52,500 bases of DNA, from assembly GCA_012295275.1 (NCBI GenBank), contig CM022666.1, positions 13,828,106 to 13,880,605 of the forward strand, in the 5' to 3' direction. Position 1 is the stretch's first letter. Each line of letters starts with the position of its first letter. This DNA comes from Chrysomallon squamiferum (taxonomy: Eukaryota; Mollusca; Gastropoda; Neomphalida; Peltospiridae). The notes beneath the pieces are model-generated. The model made no database searches. It had not been told where the DNA came from and worked only from the letters and a program-made list of their open reading frames with translations. Shown here in pieces: positions 24,670-38,336 of this stretch. Both the position numbers and the translations under genes were made by a program.

Positions 24670-25180
24670 AGCTGTAATAGTAATTAAAGTAGTAGGTTGT
24701 GGATGACAGTAGCAATAGTCGTAGTCGTAGTAGTAGTAGTAGTAGTATCAACTGTATTATTGATAGTAAAGTAGTAGTAGTTGTTGTAATAGTAGTAGTA
24801 GTAGTAGTTGTTGTAATAGTAGTAGTAGTAGTAGTTGTTGTAATAGTAGTAGTAGTAGTAATAGCAGTAGAACAAACAATAGTATAAGATTAGAAACAGT
24901 TGTAATATGGCAGTGTAATACTACTAGTAGCAGCATCATTAGTATCAATAGTAGTAGTAGTAGCAGAATAGTAGTAGTATTAGTAGAAGTAATAGCATTA
25001 ACAGCAGTAGCATTAGTGGAGTAGCAATAGTTGTTGTAATAGTAGTAGTAGTAAAAACAATAGTAAGAGTTTACAAATAGACAGTGAAGCAGCATAGGTG
25101 TAGTAGTAGTAATAGTAACAGCAGCAGTAGTAATAGTAACAGTAGTTGCAGTAGAAGAACTAGTAGTACTAGCGGTAGTA
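24670..25180. repeat. (GTA)n imperfect trinucleotide tract
   Basis: Includes three copies of a 30-bp block of GTA units plus GTTGTAATA (24776-24860). Confidence 0.9.
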
Positions 25181-25303
25181 TTTGTTATTTTTCTGGCATG
25201 AGGAGTAGAAGATGAAGCGATATAAATCCTAATAATAACAGTAGTAATAGCATATACATAAATAATAAATTAAAATAAAATAACCAAAGGAAAGACAACT
25301 CTC

Positions 25304-25503
25304 TATGTCACAGAAAAAGTAGACGGCACGTAAAGAGAGTTGTAATAACAGAAAATTAAAATGGCAGTTAGATTGATTAAACTGCTTTTCTGAATCCCTC
25401 CCATGTATTTTACATTCAACAGTTTTACCAGTCTAACTGCCATTTTTGATTTTTCTGTTACCGTAAAGTCTCTTCACGTGCAGTCTGCGTTTTGTGTGAC
25501 GTA
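25304..25503. mobile_element. TA-flanked imperfect inverted repeat, Tc1/mariner-type MITE-like
   Basis: Left arm 25306-25384 and right arm 25420-25501 are inverted copies of each other with scattered mismatches and small gaps; the best block is ATGGCAGTTAGA against TCTAACTGCCAT. A 35-nt loop separates them. TA occurs directly outside both ends (25304-25305 and 25502-25503), as for a TA target duplication. The outer ends begin TGTCAC and CGTCAC. There is no coding capacity. A transcribed structured hairpin is the alternative. Confidence 0.6.
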
Positions 25504-26808
25504 AGACATATGTCAGAATCGTCAGTCGTCTAACGCGATTAACTTTAGATCACTCAGAGTCGATCTCATCAGGGGATATCATTTCTTTTAGACACCTCGG
25601 CTTTTCCACGTAATATCTCTCAATTTCAACGAGATTTCCTTTTAATGAAGAAAAGTTTGATACTTGACTCCTTTGTTGATGAGACTGGCTAAGTTCTGCA
25701 AATTGTTAAATTTCGTAACCTCCCTGTTTGTGTTTATGTGTGTGCGTGTGAGTATGTGTGTGTGTTTATGTGTATGTGTATGATGTGTGTGTTTATGTGT
25801 GTGTGTGTGTGGTTTGTATATGTTTGTATATCTCGGTGTATATATGTATATATGTATGTATGCATGTTTGTGTAACTTTAGTTTTGATTCTTTTGAGTGA
25901 TTATTTATTTATTTATTTACATAGTTAGTTTATAAATTAATCTAAACAAAATCTGAGACAAATCCAATTAGATATAGCAAGTTAACATGCTTGCCAGGAA
26001 ATGTTGTTTCCTTTTTCTTTTTTTTTTCTTTTTTTTTTAAACATTTTCGTTTTTTTAAAGTTTGATTTCAATTTAACAGAATTTCAGTGTAAAAACACTT
26101 TGCAAAATGTAATTAATTGTACGAACACAATATATAACTTTTTAAAAAGAAGGACAGAAAACCAAAATAAAAGCCAATAAAACCGTAAAAATAAAATAAA
26201 ATAAAATAAAATAAAATAAAATAAAATAAAATAAAAAAAAATGAATGAACGAACGAAAGAATAAATGATAGATTCAGATAGTTCAGATATAAACTGAACA
26301 ACATTCATCCGATTTTTGTTGTGGTTGTTTTTGTTTATTTATTTATTTATTTGTTTGTTTGTTTATTTTTACTTTTTCATTTTTGAAAAAAAAAACAATA
26401 TATATATTTTGTATGAGACCTCTGTCTTTTGGGAGAACAGCGCACAATTGTTTTGAACAATCGTGTAAAAATGGCAGCTAGACAGCTTTGATGAATGTTC
26501 ATCCATTTATTAATTTTGCTTTGACTCACTTTAGAAACTTCTAAAAAAATTGACGTAAGTTCTGAATTTTATGCTTAGATGACAGTGGACAAAAAAACAG
26601 AAATGTTAAATGTTAAACGAGTAGACTAGACGTACAGATTTAAAAAATGTAAACCAGTTGTTTAGCATCGGCAACCAATTTTAGTGTACGCATGCGCTAA
26701 AGCTTCACTAGCGTCTTCACCTTTTTATTTATTTATTTATTTATTTATGTTTATTTTACAAAAATACAATCAAAATTAATAATTTAAATTATTTTGCACT
26801 ACTCTAAT

Positions 26809-26849
<41 letters not shown>

Positions 26850-27480
26850 ATGGAATCTCTAGCAAACTACAGAGATAAATCTATTTCGAAATAGCTGGCA
26901 CAATTCAATAATGGAGAATCAGAAAAAAAAAATTAAAAACAACAACAACAATAATAATAATTAAGAAAAAGGAAAGAGAAAGAACGAAAAAAAGAAGAAA
27001 AAAAAAGAAAAATTCATTATATTGAAATAAATTGTCCACATGAGTAATTATTACAAAGAAGAAAAAAAGAAAGGAAAATACATTTCTACATTTATCAACT
27101 TTATGACGTCATTAACACATTCGATTGGCCTTATTTTGTCACCCGTCAGCTGCAATTTACTACAAAACTTACAGAAAAATTCTATAATTAGTTTCATCCC
27201 CGAAGAACAATTTTCTAAATTATCCTCTGCTGAAAATGATTATTGAAAATTAAGCCGTGTGAGTGCGCCTTTAGTGAATGTTGCGCATTCCGCCCCTTGT
27301 TCTAATGACGTCTGATCCGTTTGGGATCAATTAAGGGTTTCTATCAACACTGAATAGAGTAAGACAGAAGACTTGGAAAGTCATTGGCTGAGCCCGTTTA
27401 TTGATTAACAGACTTATAATGTCCGCCATTATCGCTAGAACAGGGCGGAAAAAGAGGGGTGCCCTCCATAACCCCCGAAA
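25504..27480. other. Intergenic, no gene recognised
   Basis: Contains GT-rich (25735-25870), (AAAAT)n (26190-26236), TTTA (26335-26360) and poly-T (26818-26843) runs. A non-repetitive island lies at about 27240-27480. A 68-codon frame at 27040-27246 is AT-rich and unlike known proteins. Confidence 0.5.
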
Positions 27481-27596
27481 TTATTAGTTTTTTAAATCTT
27501 TTTTTTTTTTCTGGGTTTTTGTTATTTTTAAGCGGGTGAGGGTTAATGTCATAATCATCAAGACAAATTCATTTTCTTGTTTTTCTTCGTGTTGTT

Positions 27597-27598
<2 letters not shown>

Positions 27599-27683
<85 letters not shown>

Positions 27684-27708
27684 GTATCTGCTTTACTACT
27701 ACTACTAT

Positions 27709-27742
<34 letters not shown>

Positions 27743-27777
27743 GCTACTACTACTACTACTATTACTACTACTACTAT

Positions 27778-27833
<56 letters not shown>

Positions 27834-27870
27834 TTACTACTATTATTACTACTATTACTACTACTACTAT

Positions 27871-27952
<82 letters not shown>
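27599..27952. repeat. (TC)n followed by (ACT)n
   Basis: About 40 TC units, then about 85 near-perfect ACT units, one of the longest trinucleotide arrays here. Confidence 0.97.
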
Positions 27953-27953
<1 letters not shown>

Positions 27954-28687
27954 TGAATTTTCTTTTTTTTTTTAAAATAGAAAAAAAATAGCTTGTTTTG
28001 GGGTCCACTTAAATACAGTGAAGTTGATCCGCACCTCTCTAAACCACACCCATCTATCAATTATGGAACCACCGAACTGTTGCATCATCATTCGTCTACT
28101 TTTCCATCAGTCATTCTCTTCCATCATTTGATTTCTTTCTCTCGTTCTTTCTGTCGATAACCTTAATTAATTTTCATCTCGTGCTGTACATATCGATCTG
28201 CATATGTGATATTACATCATATTTTGAAAGATTCTTATTTATTTATTTTTTTTCTGTCTTTCATTTTTTACAAAGAGCCCGTATTTTATTTTCTATTTTA
28301 TCTTTTATGAATTTCTTATTAAGAAAGATTTATAACAATAATAAATAAATGTATAATAATAGAATAAAAACAACAATTTCTCTAATTAAAAAAAAACAAC
28401 AACAAAAAATCAAAAACAACCCCCCAAAAACACTCTTTAAAAAAATAGTAATAGTTATTCCCTCAATAACTGTATCAAATCAGTAAGTGAACGAGAGAAT
28501 GAAAGAAAAAGAAGCGAAGGACGGAAAGAAAGGAAAATGATACAGAACATGATGCAATAACTAATATTATCGATTGGAAGTTTGTGCCAGTTGCAAGAAA
28601 AATATTTCGGAACATCTTCACTCTAATAATAGACTAACTACGTGCCAGAGCTCAAAACAAATATTAGCGGAAATTAAAGCAAATGAA

Positions 28688-28830
<143 letters not shown>

Positions 28831-29079
28831 TTATAGATTGATTGATATAGATATATACAAAAATGGGATATTGCAGTAAATATTTTCAGTATTTTTTTTT
28901 TAATATCTATTTAAAAAACACTTATCTAACTTAAATTCTAACACTATCACTATACAACACAAACTCTTACACAAAAACATCTCGTTATGAAAATAAAACT
29001 TCGTCACTTTCATCTAAAAAAAGAAAAAAAAAAAAGAAAAAAAACATTACAGCACGTGTTCTTTCACTAAACATCTCTA

Positions 29080-29540
29080 CTAACCTTCAGACTCTGGCTT
29101 CTTCGTATTCACGCTCTGAAACTTCCAGTTTTTATCAACGACACCTGCGTGAGTGCGTGCGTGCGTGAGTGTGTGTGTGTGTGTGTTTATGTGTGTCGTT
29201 GTTTTTCCCCACAACGAAAGAACCAGACGTAAATATCCTACATGACTTAGCCGGCGATCATTGGGACTAAATGAAGCCGTACGGAGCAGCGCTCAGTTCA
29301 GTAACGAAGAGCTCTGTAGCGAACAGAGATAAAAGCCAACCCAAGATGCGCTGTTGTCTGAACGTAATGAAATTCTCTCTAATGATCTATCGATTTGTTG
29401 TTCCGGGTTAAGCATTAATTCGTTGACAAAAGAAAAGTCACTCGACTTGCTACGCGGTACCACCAAAATGTCAGAAGCCTTCTTTGTCCTCCATTTTGAA
29501 TTAGCACGTGCGGGATCGAGACTAAACAGAAAGGTTAATG
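29080..29540. other. Non-repetitive intergenic island
   Basis: No convincing coding frame. Contains short words resembling homeodomain and TCF-type sites. Candidate regulatory element only. Confidence 0.35.
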
Positions 29541-29851
29541 TCTGTCTGATGTTCTTTTTTTTTTTTTTTTTTTTTTTTAATGATTGGATCAGGTGTTGAC
29601 TGTACTCAGAGTGGAAAGTAATAATAAATAACAATGGTCTGTTTTCTAGAATTTCAAAAAAAAAAAGAAGAGAAAAGACGTTTGCTGTATTATTGTTGTT
29701 TCGGACTTCTTAAGAGATGTGAAACTACACTTATTTACGCGAAAACACCTACATGAATACGTACAGGTAGACAAAAAGATGGACAGAGAAAGATAAAGAT
29801 AAAAAATGAAAAACAAAATGAAATGAGATAACAAACGCAAAGACAGGAAGG

Positions 29852-29854
<3 letters not shown>

Positions 29855-29935
<81 letters not shown>
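29855..29935. repeat. (GA)n microsatellite
   Basis: About 40 units. Confidence 0.95.
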
Positions 29936-29939
<4 letters not shown>

Positions 29940-30119
29940 ATTTCATTCTTCCTACTGAAGCCAGAGACGAATAGAAAAACGGAAGGAAATAAATTCATTG
30001 TGGAAGGAAAAATACAGAAGAAAACCAACAAAACAATAAGCGAGATCAAACAGACCAAGACAAAGAAGAAGAAAAAAAAAAAAAAAAAAAAAAACAACAA
30101 CAAGGAATACAGCTTCATA

Positions 30120-30990
30120 AAAGCTGATTGTGATAGCGAATTTTCTAATACCTTTCATTCATTCTGAATACGTTACGTATAAACTTCAATGTAACAAAGG
30201 CTACAAAATCAACACGATAATATATTTCACATTGTTCAACTTAGATAATTAATTACCACACGAATAGAAATTTATAACAAAGATCACTGTATACTTTTTC
30301 TTATTAATTGAAAATTCTTCAGTTTCCTAAATTCGTACGTATTTCCTGTCTGTGTGAGTTCCGCCTGCTGCGTCAGATATTTAAAGTCTGCATAATTAGA
30401 TGGAATAATTCATATATTCGTGCTGTGCATTTATATTACCGTCTGTCTGTCTGTATGCAGTCTTGAGAAACATTAATGATTTATTACTTAGAGATCGTTT
30501 ACTTACATGGTCACTGACATTTGGTGAAATCCAGAAGCCTGGAATGTCGTTTGCAAACATTCGTTTACATAAATATGTAGGTACATGTGTCCTTCCTTCC
30601 ATCCATCGACACACACACACACACATACAGATACATTGTATAGATATAGGTATCAGTAGATAGATAGGTAGACACATAGATAGTCAAACAGATATATAGT
30701 CCATCCATCTATGCATCTATCGATAGAGAGATCTAGATAAACACACATACATACACACTTATATATATATATGGAATATATATATATATATATACATACA
30801 TAAATACATAATACTTACATACATAAAAATACATACATACGTACATACAAACATACACTTACATGCATGCATGCATGCATACATACACACATACATACAT
30901 GAAAAATTCTATTGAAAGAAAGACAATAAAAAAAGAAAATAATACGGAAAGAAAGACATATATATATATATATTTTAAAATTATTTACTC
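30120..30990. other. Intergenic, repeats of CATA/CACA type
   Basis: The first 450 bp are unremarkable AT-rich sequence. From about 30600 there are (CA)n, (TAGA)n, (TA)n and (CATA)n runs up to the minisatellite. Confidence 0.6.
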
Positions 30991-31863
30991 TTCTTGTCGC
31001 TAATTAAACAGGTTAATCTTTCACCTATCTGGTTCTACTTGTCGCTAATTAAACCGGTTAATCTTTCACCTAAAAAATCTGGTTCTACTTGTCGCTAATT
31101 AAACTGGTTAGCTTTCACCTATCTCGTTCTACGTGTCGCTAATTAAACTGGTTAATCTTTCACCTATCTCGTTCTACTTGTCGCTAATTAAACTGGTTAA
31201 TCTTTCACCTATCTGGTTCTACTTGTCGCTAATTAAACTGGTTAATCTTTCACCTATCTGGTTCTACGTGTCGCTAATTAAACTAGTTAATCTTTCACCT
31301 ATCTGGTTCTACGTGTCGCTAATTAAACTAGTTAATCTTTCACCTATCTGGTTCTACGTGTCGCTAATTAAACTAGTTAATCTTTCACCTATCTGGTTCT
31401 ACTTGTCGCTAATTAAACTGGTTAATCTTTCACCTATCTGGTTCTACGTGTCGCTAAAAAACTGGTTAATCTTTCACCCATCTCGTTCTACTTGTCGCTA
31501 ATTAAACTGGTTAATCTTTCACCCATCTGGTTCTACTCGTCGCTAATTAAACTGGTTAGTCTTTCACCTATCTCGTTTTACTTGTCGCTAATTAAACTGG
31601 TTAGTCTTTCACCTATCTCGTTCTACTTGTCGCTAATTAAACTGGTTCTACTTATCGCTAATTAAACTGGCTAATCTTTCACCTATCTCGTTCAACTTGT
31701 CGCTAATTAAACTGGCTAATCTTTCACCTATCTCGTTCTACTTGTCGCTAATTAAACTGGTTAATCTTTCACCTATCTCGTTCTACTTGTTGCTAATTAA
31801 ACTGGTTCTACTTGTCGCTAATTAAACTGGTTAATCTTTCACCCATCTCGTTCTACGTGTCGC
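30991..31863. repeat. 45-bp minisatellite, about 20 units
   Basis: The core GTCGCTAATTAAACTGGTTA recurs about every 45 bp from 30997 to about 31834. One unit is interrupted (CTAAAAAACTGG near 31453) and two are shortened to 25 bp (31630 to 31655 and 31790 to 31815). Variation is a few bases per unit. The copies are contiguous with no unique spacers. Most units hold TAATTAA and TTTCACC. Confidence 0.95.
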
Positions 31864-32224
31864 CGCGAGCGGTACAGATGGAAGCAGCGAGCTGTACACG
31901 ATCCTGAGTGAGTCTAATTCTGTTAGCAGCAGAACGCTTCGACGCTAAACCGTTTGATGGATAGTTTGCTCATCGCGTCCTTACACGGTGCAACAAAACT
32001 AATAAAAGATAACACCTTGGCCGGGAACCCTGGCCACGTCTAAATTAAGTCATTGCAGTGCGGGAACAGGACGGACCGCTGGCATAACACAGGATCATGA
32101 CAACTTCGGACTCCGGGGAATTTTCGCAATTGTTTCTCATCACCCGATCACAGGCAGAACAATCGAAAAGGACTCCTCGATAGGTGACTTGACTTGAACG
32201 AGAGAAAAGATATTGCTTTTTCCT

Positions 32225-32268
<44 letters not shown>

Positions 32269-32640
32269 CGCGCGTCTGCCGGAATTTGGCGAGAGGATCT
32301 GATCGACAGAGAGACAACGCACATGGCCCGCGGTCACGTGGTCTACTTGCTAAATAATTTAATAATCATCCACGCCAGAGAAAGCTCCACAATTTCATAC
32401 TGGACTCGGGGCCAAATGAAGTGTAAATATTTTACAAGTGCCGCCATGCTGAATGAATTCCGAACAAGTGCATTTTCCTTCCTAACTCATTATCCGATAA
32501 ATTGAAAGATTCAATTTCTTTGATTAACGGCAGTTCGACAGAAACCGATCCTCAACCGGAAGTCACGAGACGCAGCACGGAAATAATGCGATCCAGAACG
32601 AAACAGAAATAATTAAAACTGAAAATAACGGACACCTAAT
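31864..32640. other. Non-repetitive island with poly-T, no gene
   Basis: Begins exactly where the minisatellite stops and is interrupted by poly-T at 32227-32264. A 60-codon frame at 32323-32505 has no recognisable features. Confidence 0.4.
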
Positions 32641-32999
32641 TTCTTGTTCTTTTTTTTCCCTCGAATATCGTTGATTATAGGTACGTGTCTGTGTGTGCAT
32701 GCGCGCGCGCGTCTGTGTGTGTTATAATATAAACAAAGAGAGTTACACGCATGCACACACATATGTGCACATTCAAATACACCTGAGAGGAAACCCGCTA
32801 CAGAAATCCCATGCCAGGGAGAATTCATTGATTAACGGATGTTATGTTTGCCTGCGATTAAACATGAAATGAATTCCACTGTGTATGTATCTGCAGCTTA
32901 AGTCATAGACTACAGTGAACATCAGTCTTTATACAAGTAATTAAATAAACACTGATTATGAGGAATAGAAACAGTTTTTAAACAGCAGCGCTTAGGATC

Positions 33000-33174
33000 T
33001 GTCTGTCTGTCTGTCTGTCTGTCTGTTCTGTCTGTCATTATTATTATTGTACTAGAAGTTGTTGTTTAGTTGTAGTAGTAATAGTAGTATTGTAGTAATG
33101 TTGTTGTGATCATCATTATCATCATTCTCATCAGCATTATCATCGCCATCGCCATCATCATAACATCATCATCG

Positions 33175-33206
<32 letters not shown>

Positions 33207-33340
33207 GGTGGTAGTACTAGTGTTATCATTATCATCATTATTATCATTCTTAATAGAAGCATCATCATCACCAATACAATCATCATTATCATCATCATCA
33301 TCATCATCATCATTATTATTATTATCATTATTTTGATTTC
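33000..33340. repeat. (TCTG)n, (CAT)n and (ATT)n tract
   Basis: TCTG at 33000-33037, then trinucleotide repeats to 33335. Confidence 0.9.
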
Positions 33341-34009
33341 AGTAATTCTAATTTCATAATTGCTAAACAGAGTTACCTTGAAATATTTCACAACTTTAAA
33401 CATATCAGTGTTCTATTCAATTCTTTATTAATACAGACACGCACAAAAACGCGTATGCGCGCACGCGCACACACACACACGTACTCACACAGTATACAAT
33501 TTATATAATTATTATTATGGTTGTTATGAGAGCGGTAGGGTTCTGTTAACTGAAATGTATTTGCATTTTCAGTTCTCCACTAAAGATCTGACAAATGCAA
33601 TAGACATGTCAGCAACAACAAAAAAAAGATATTCCAGTTATATACATAAACACTTACACGTTATTAAATAATCATTATCACGAATAAGCCGATTTCATTC
33701 ACGCGCATTTTTATTACTATTATCGTTATTAATTTTAATTTTCCTCTTTGACGGTGTTCGTTCGTTCAAAGACTTAATCACTGTTTATCCAGAAAATGAC
33801 TTCAATAAATATTTTGCATTTTACGTAAATATAATAACGAACTGCAAACAACAAAAACGTTATGAAAAACAAATTCGCTTTATAATGAATTAAAATAAAT
33901 TAAAGCAGTCAAAGAAAAAGAAATTTTAAGAAGAAGAATAGAAGAAGCAGAAAGAAAAGAAGGAAAAGAAAAGAAAAAGAAAAGAAATAATAATCGTAAT
34001 CTCGACACG

Positions 34010-34310
34010 ACAAATACAAACATTATGGACTGGATCCGCTTACTCTGTGACAAGCGTCTTCATTAATTCCCTCCACGCGCCATGTCGTCGAGAATTACGG
34101 ATGCTAAAGACCTGGGAATATTCCTTTGTGGCCCGAGGAATCAAAAAGATGTCACTCAGCGTTAGGCTTAGATCCGAGAGATGCTAATACGTTGTTTTTG
34201 GGGCAACGTCATCAACAACGTCACAGTTCGTCGTCTAGCGAAATGAAACGTACCTGATGAATAATCCAAGATGGCGACGTCTTTCATTTAACAGCAGACG
34301 CTGTGGGACA
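34010..34310. other. Non-repetitive island with YY1-like site
   Basis: CCAAGATGGCGAC near 34267 fits the YY1 core AAGATGGCG; GGAATATTCC and CCTTTGTGG lie about 150 bp earlier. No coding frame. Possible enhancer or promoter of an unseen transcript. Confidence 0.3.
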
Positions 34311-34648
34311 CACACATACACAACAGCCCCCCACACGCTCACCGATCCACCCACCCCACACCCACACACACACACATTCATATACACGCATACATAAACA
34401 TAAATGATAAAGGGTTTTCATTTGCGTGCCATATTATCATTGGTGTTCGCAACAGTAACAAAAACTTAATTTCAAACATTTATCGAAAACAAGGAAGACA
34501 CTGGATGTATATTATTATTATTATTAACAAAGTCTAATAACAATAACAAATAAATTAGTGTTGCTGTTGTTGTTGTTGTGGTTCCTGTTGTCTTTACAAC
34601 TGATACGTTACTATGTTCATGCTTTCGATTATTACTTTTAATTTTATT

Positions 34649-34745
<97 letters not shown>
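34649..34745. repeat. (TCTA)n followed by (TA)n
   Basis: About 17 TCTA units, then TA units. Confidence 0.95.
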
Positions 34746-34747
<2 letters not shown>

Positions 34748-35184
34748 TCCTACCTACTTACCCATCCATCCATGGATCCATCATCCATCTATTCATTATC
34801 CATCAAACACCCATGGATCCATATACAAATTCAAAATCGCATCTCATCACATTTGTTTCTGCTTTTCCCCATTTGGATTCTTCTTTTCCGTCCTTTTTAC
34901 GTTTTTACTCTCCTTTCAATTTCATGTTGTTCTCATTCGTTCTTCTTTTCTTTTTTTGTTCTACCACTTCTTTTTTTCCCGTTCCAGTCATTACTAATTC
35001 GGTGTCCTGTGTTTTGTTGTTGTTTTTTCGAGTCACAGATTGTGGTGTTGTGTTTAATGTTACTGTTCGGAAATACGTTGGCGGGATCTGGCTGCTTGCT
35101 CACCACGATTAACTCAGGCGAAGCAAGGCGTAAAGTTCAGTCTACGATTAGAACAGACCAGGTGCTACTCCAAAACTGTATATT

Positions 35185-35300
35185 CTTCTTCTTCTTCTTT
35201 TTTCCCTATTATTATTATTATTATTATTTTATTTATTTATTTATTTAATTATTATTTAATTTATTTATTTATTTATTTTATCTATTTATTTATTTTATCT
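35185..35300. repeat. (CTT)n, (ATT)n, (TTTA)n
   Basis: Adjacent short simple repeats. Confidence 0.9.
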
Positions 35301-35679
35301 GGGGTTTTTTTCTGTTAGTGGGAAGGTATAAAAATAATCTGTTGCTGCTAATAAGATTAGTTCATCGAGTACCGTCTGCGGGTTACTGAATGTATGTTGT
35401 TAACAATTTATGTCACGTGTTTTAATTGCTGATGTAGATGTGCATTGTAATGTTAAGAATAAATAAATAAATAATTAAATAAAATTTTATTTCGTTTTCA
35501 GTACGTTGCCGGTTCAGAAACTAAAAATATAAATTTTTTTTTTTACAAACGGTGGAAACAATATCTGAAATGCGTGCTTTAATCTTAGTAAGACCCAAAG
35601 ACGAAATGATGAAATATTAGAAAGTAAAGTTATTATTTAAAAAAAAGAAGAAAAAAAGTGTGGTTGAGACCCTTCACGT

Positions 35680-36540
35680 CTGGGCTTGATTTAGTTTTCA
35701 TCAACGTACTCGAAAGCCGGCTTCAAAGCTTCCCATCCCGGGGGATGTGTCGTCCACGAATTATCAATATGGTCAGCACTTGTCGTGCATATAATCGATG
35801 CTAACAAACTTTGGCAAGCGACGAGCTTCTAACACAGGCATTGTTTCGCGGCTCTTAACGGTATTTCGCTGCACACATTATTGCTGATTATCCCACGAGA
35901 TAGAACAAGCGACTAGCATGTTCGGCCCCCGTCTGATCTAAATTTCGTTTCGTAGGCAACCAGTAAGGTCTCTCTTGATGTTTTTTTTTCCTCATGATTA
36001 TTATTATTTTTTTAATTTAGTATTTCTGTAAAATAAAACAGCGTTGGGTAACCATAGACTATTAGGTGTCGCAGTCTGTATTAATTACGGCACTCTCGTG
36101 TAGCGAGCGTATATCGCGAACTGACCCGAAGTACGCTACATCTATCGATTAGCTGGGAGATTATATTTATGACTTTTCACTTTCGCGCAGGATATACAAT
36201 GACCTTTAAAAAAACTATCGGCCGAACATCGCTGTTAAGAACATCACGTAGTAACAACGAATAGAAAATTACTATAATGCAACGCAAGCAGTGTATCATA
36301 ATTAACGTGACTTAGTATTTGTAATTTGACTTACAGCCGGGGACTGGAGACTAGTGCAAATCAAACACGAGGCCTCTAAGGAATTTGATCACTTCCAGAC
36401 TTGCTGTATACGTGACTGCTCTTCTCTCTAACTAGAGTGTACAAAAGCCAGAGATCTGATGTGATTAACTCAACTTACGTAGGAGTGCGTGTGTTAGGAA
36501 AACTGTTATTCATTATCTCATTTTGCTTGGCGTTTTCAGT
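35680..36540. other. Longest non-repetitive intergenic island
   Basis: About 850 bp nearly free of simple repeats, GC above local average, no coding frame. Best candidate here for conserved regulatory DNA. Confidence 0.4.
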
Positions 36541-36714
36541 TACGTTTTTATGTATTTATTATTTTAATTAACTTTGTTTCGGTTACCGAACGCATTTAAT
36601 GAAAATAGTATTTACGAATGTACAACAGACAAAGTGTAAAGAAAGTTGTGATGATCTAGTTTGTTTAGAAAATGACTCTTTGTTTATTAATTTAACTGTA
36701 AACGATGTACGAAT

Positions 36715-37685
36715 AAAAAAATAATAATAATAATAATAAAAAAATAGAAAAAGAAAAGAAAAAAGAAAGAAAAAAAATGAAAATACATTTTCGTAATATT
36801 TGACTTTTTTCATCTTCTATATAGAGCTCTTATTTTTCGACTTCTCTGCTTCTTCTTGTTTTCTTAGTCTCACAAAAACTTGATTTCATTTACTGCCTGT
36901 TTACAAACACCCACACACACAAAAAAATGAAAAATGATAATACAGCAAGATTTTCTGATTTCGCGATTACGTCAGGGGAAATAACTCATGAAAAAATACA
37001 AAAATGAATGAATGAATAAATAAATAAATATTAATAATAGTAGTAGTAGTAGTAATAAATAAATAAATAAATAAAATAAAATAAAATAAAATAGGAAAGA
37101 TAAGATAATACTGAGGTTCTAAAGAGTGGAGGCTGAATTTCTGTTCAAATTACGATCAGTAAGGAATATTAACTATTCCATTATGTATTTTAATTACTTC
37201 TATGAAACTAAGAATTATGTACGTATGCATACATAGATAAATGTATGTATGTATGTATATATATACGCATGCATGTGATGAGTAAGTATGTATGTTTGTA
37301 AGTACGTATGTATTTATATACGCATGTATATTAGTACGTATATGTATGTTAGAATATATATGTATGTATGTATGCATGAGCTGGGTGCTTATGTGTGTTT
37401 GTATGTTAATTCTTATATGAGTATGTTTATACCATTTTCGATATTTGAATATTTATATATTTCGGATGATATTAATTATATTTCCACGTTCAGAACCAAT
37501 AATCGGAGTACAAACTGTCCTTCGAAAAAATGTTGCTGAAAGAAAAACAGCAGCTACAACAACAACAAGAAAAACAGCAACAACAACAACAACAAGAAAA
37601 ACAGCAACAACAACAACAACAACAACAACAATAATAATAATAACAATAGTAACATCAACCACAACAACAACAATAATAATGATAA

Positions 37686-37724
<39 letters not shown>

Positions 37725-38100
37725 AAAGTACTTCAAAATAAAGTCTTAAAACAGTATTCTAATACCAAAATATAGGTTTTTATTTGTCATAAATAAAGTA
37801 GCAGTAAAAACGCCAGTAGATCCTGTCATGCTAAAAATGGTTTTGATAAACCAGTTAAGTTACAGCATATTACGTAATGCTGCAATGGATACTTGTTGAT
37901 TATAATAATTATAAAGCTAATTTAAAAAGTTACTACTACTACTACTACTATTACTACAACCATTTCGTAAAAGTATGGTTTAGAGAAATTTTTATTTTAT
38001 TAATTGAGCTGTGTAGAATTAAAATATATTTCCAGAATAATTAGGCTTGTTTCTTTGTATGTTAATAATAATAATTTTTTTTATGTTAAAAATAAACAGT
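36715..38100. other. Repeat-rich stretch upstream of CCDC39
   Basis: A-rich, (GTAT)n (37235-37380), (CAA)n (37550-37640) and (AAAT)n (37685-37725) repeats. The CCDC39 promoter should lie near 38100-38234, but no clear core elements are seen. Confidence 0.5.
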
Positions 38101-38234
38101 GATGCATACCAAGGGAAATAAACCTAATTGACTGGCTTTGGGAGTGATCTCCCTTACATCCGGGACTTCTGTATCCAAGTAATGAAAACATTTGGTATTT
38201 TTCTTTACGAGGTCTAGACTATCGGGAAGCAAAA

Positions 38235-38336
38235 ATGAGTAACAGAGCCGTTGATAGCGTTTTAAACGAAATAGAATGGGACGAAGGATTGAGTATGCCT
38301 GTGGCAAATGCCGAGAACAAGGCGTTGGAAGATCAG
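38235..38336 (+). CDS. CCDC39: CCDC39 exon 1
   Basis: Residues 1-34, start ATG in aaaaATGag, donor gtaata at 38337, phase 0. [15 protein letters not shown] matches the conserved CCDC39 N terminus. Confidence 0.9.

Noticed and set aside
27040-27246. 68-codon frame
   Set aside because: AT-rich composition and no family resemblance.
31133-31501. 122-codon frame with a repeated 15-residue peptide
   Set aside because: A by-product of a 45-bp tandem repeat (a multiple of three) lacking a stop in one frame; no other coding signal.
30991-31863. Possible CRISPR-like array
   Set aside because: Units are contiguous with no unique spacers, and the DNA is eukaryotic.
32323-32505. 60-codon frame
   Set aside because: Short, no motif; length expected by chance in GC-richer sequence.
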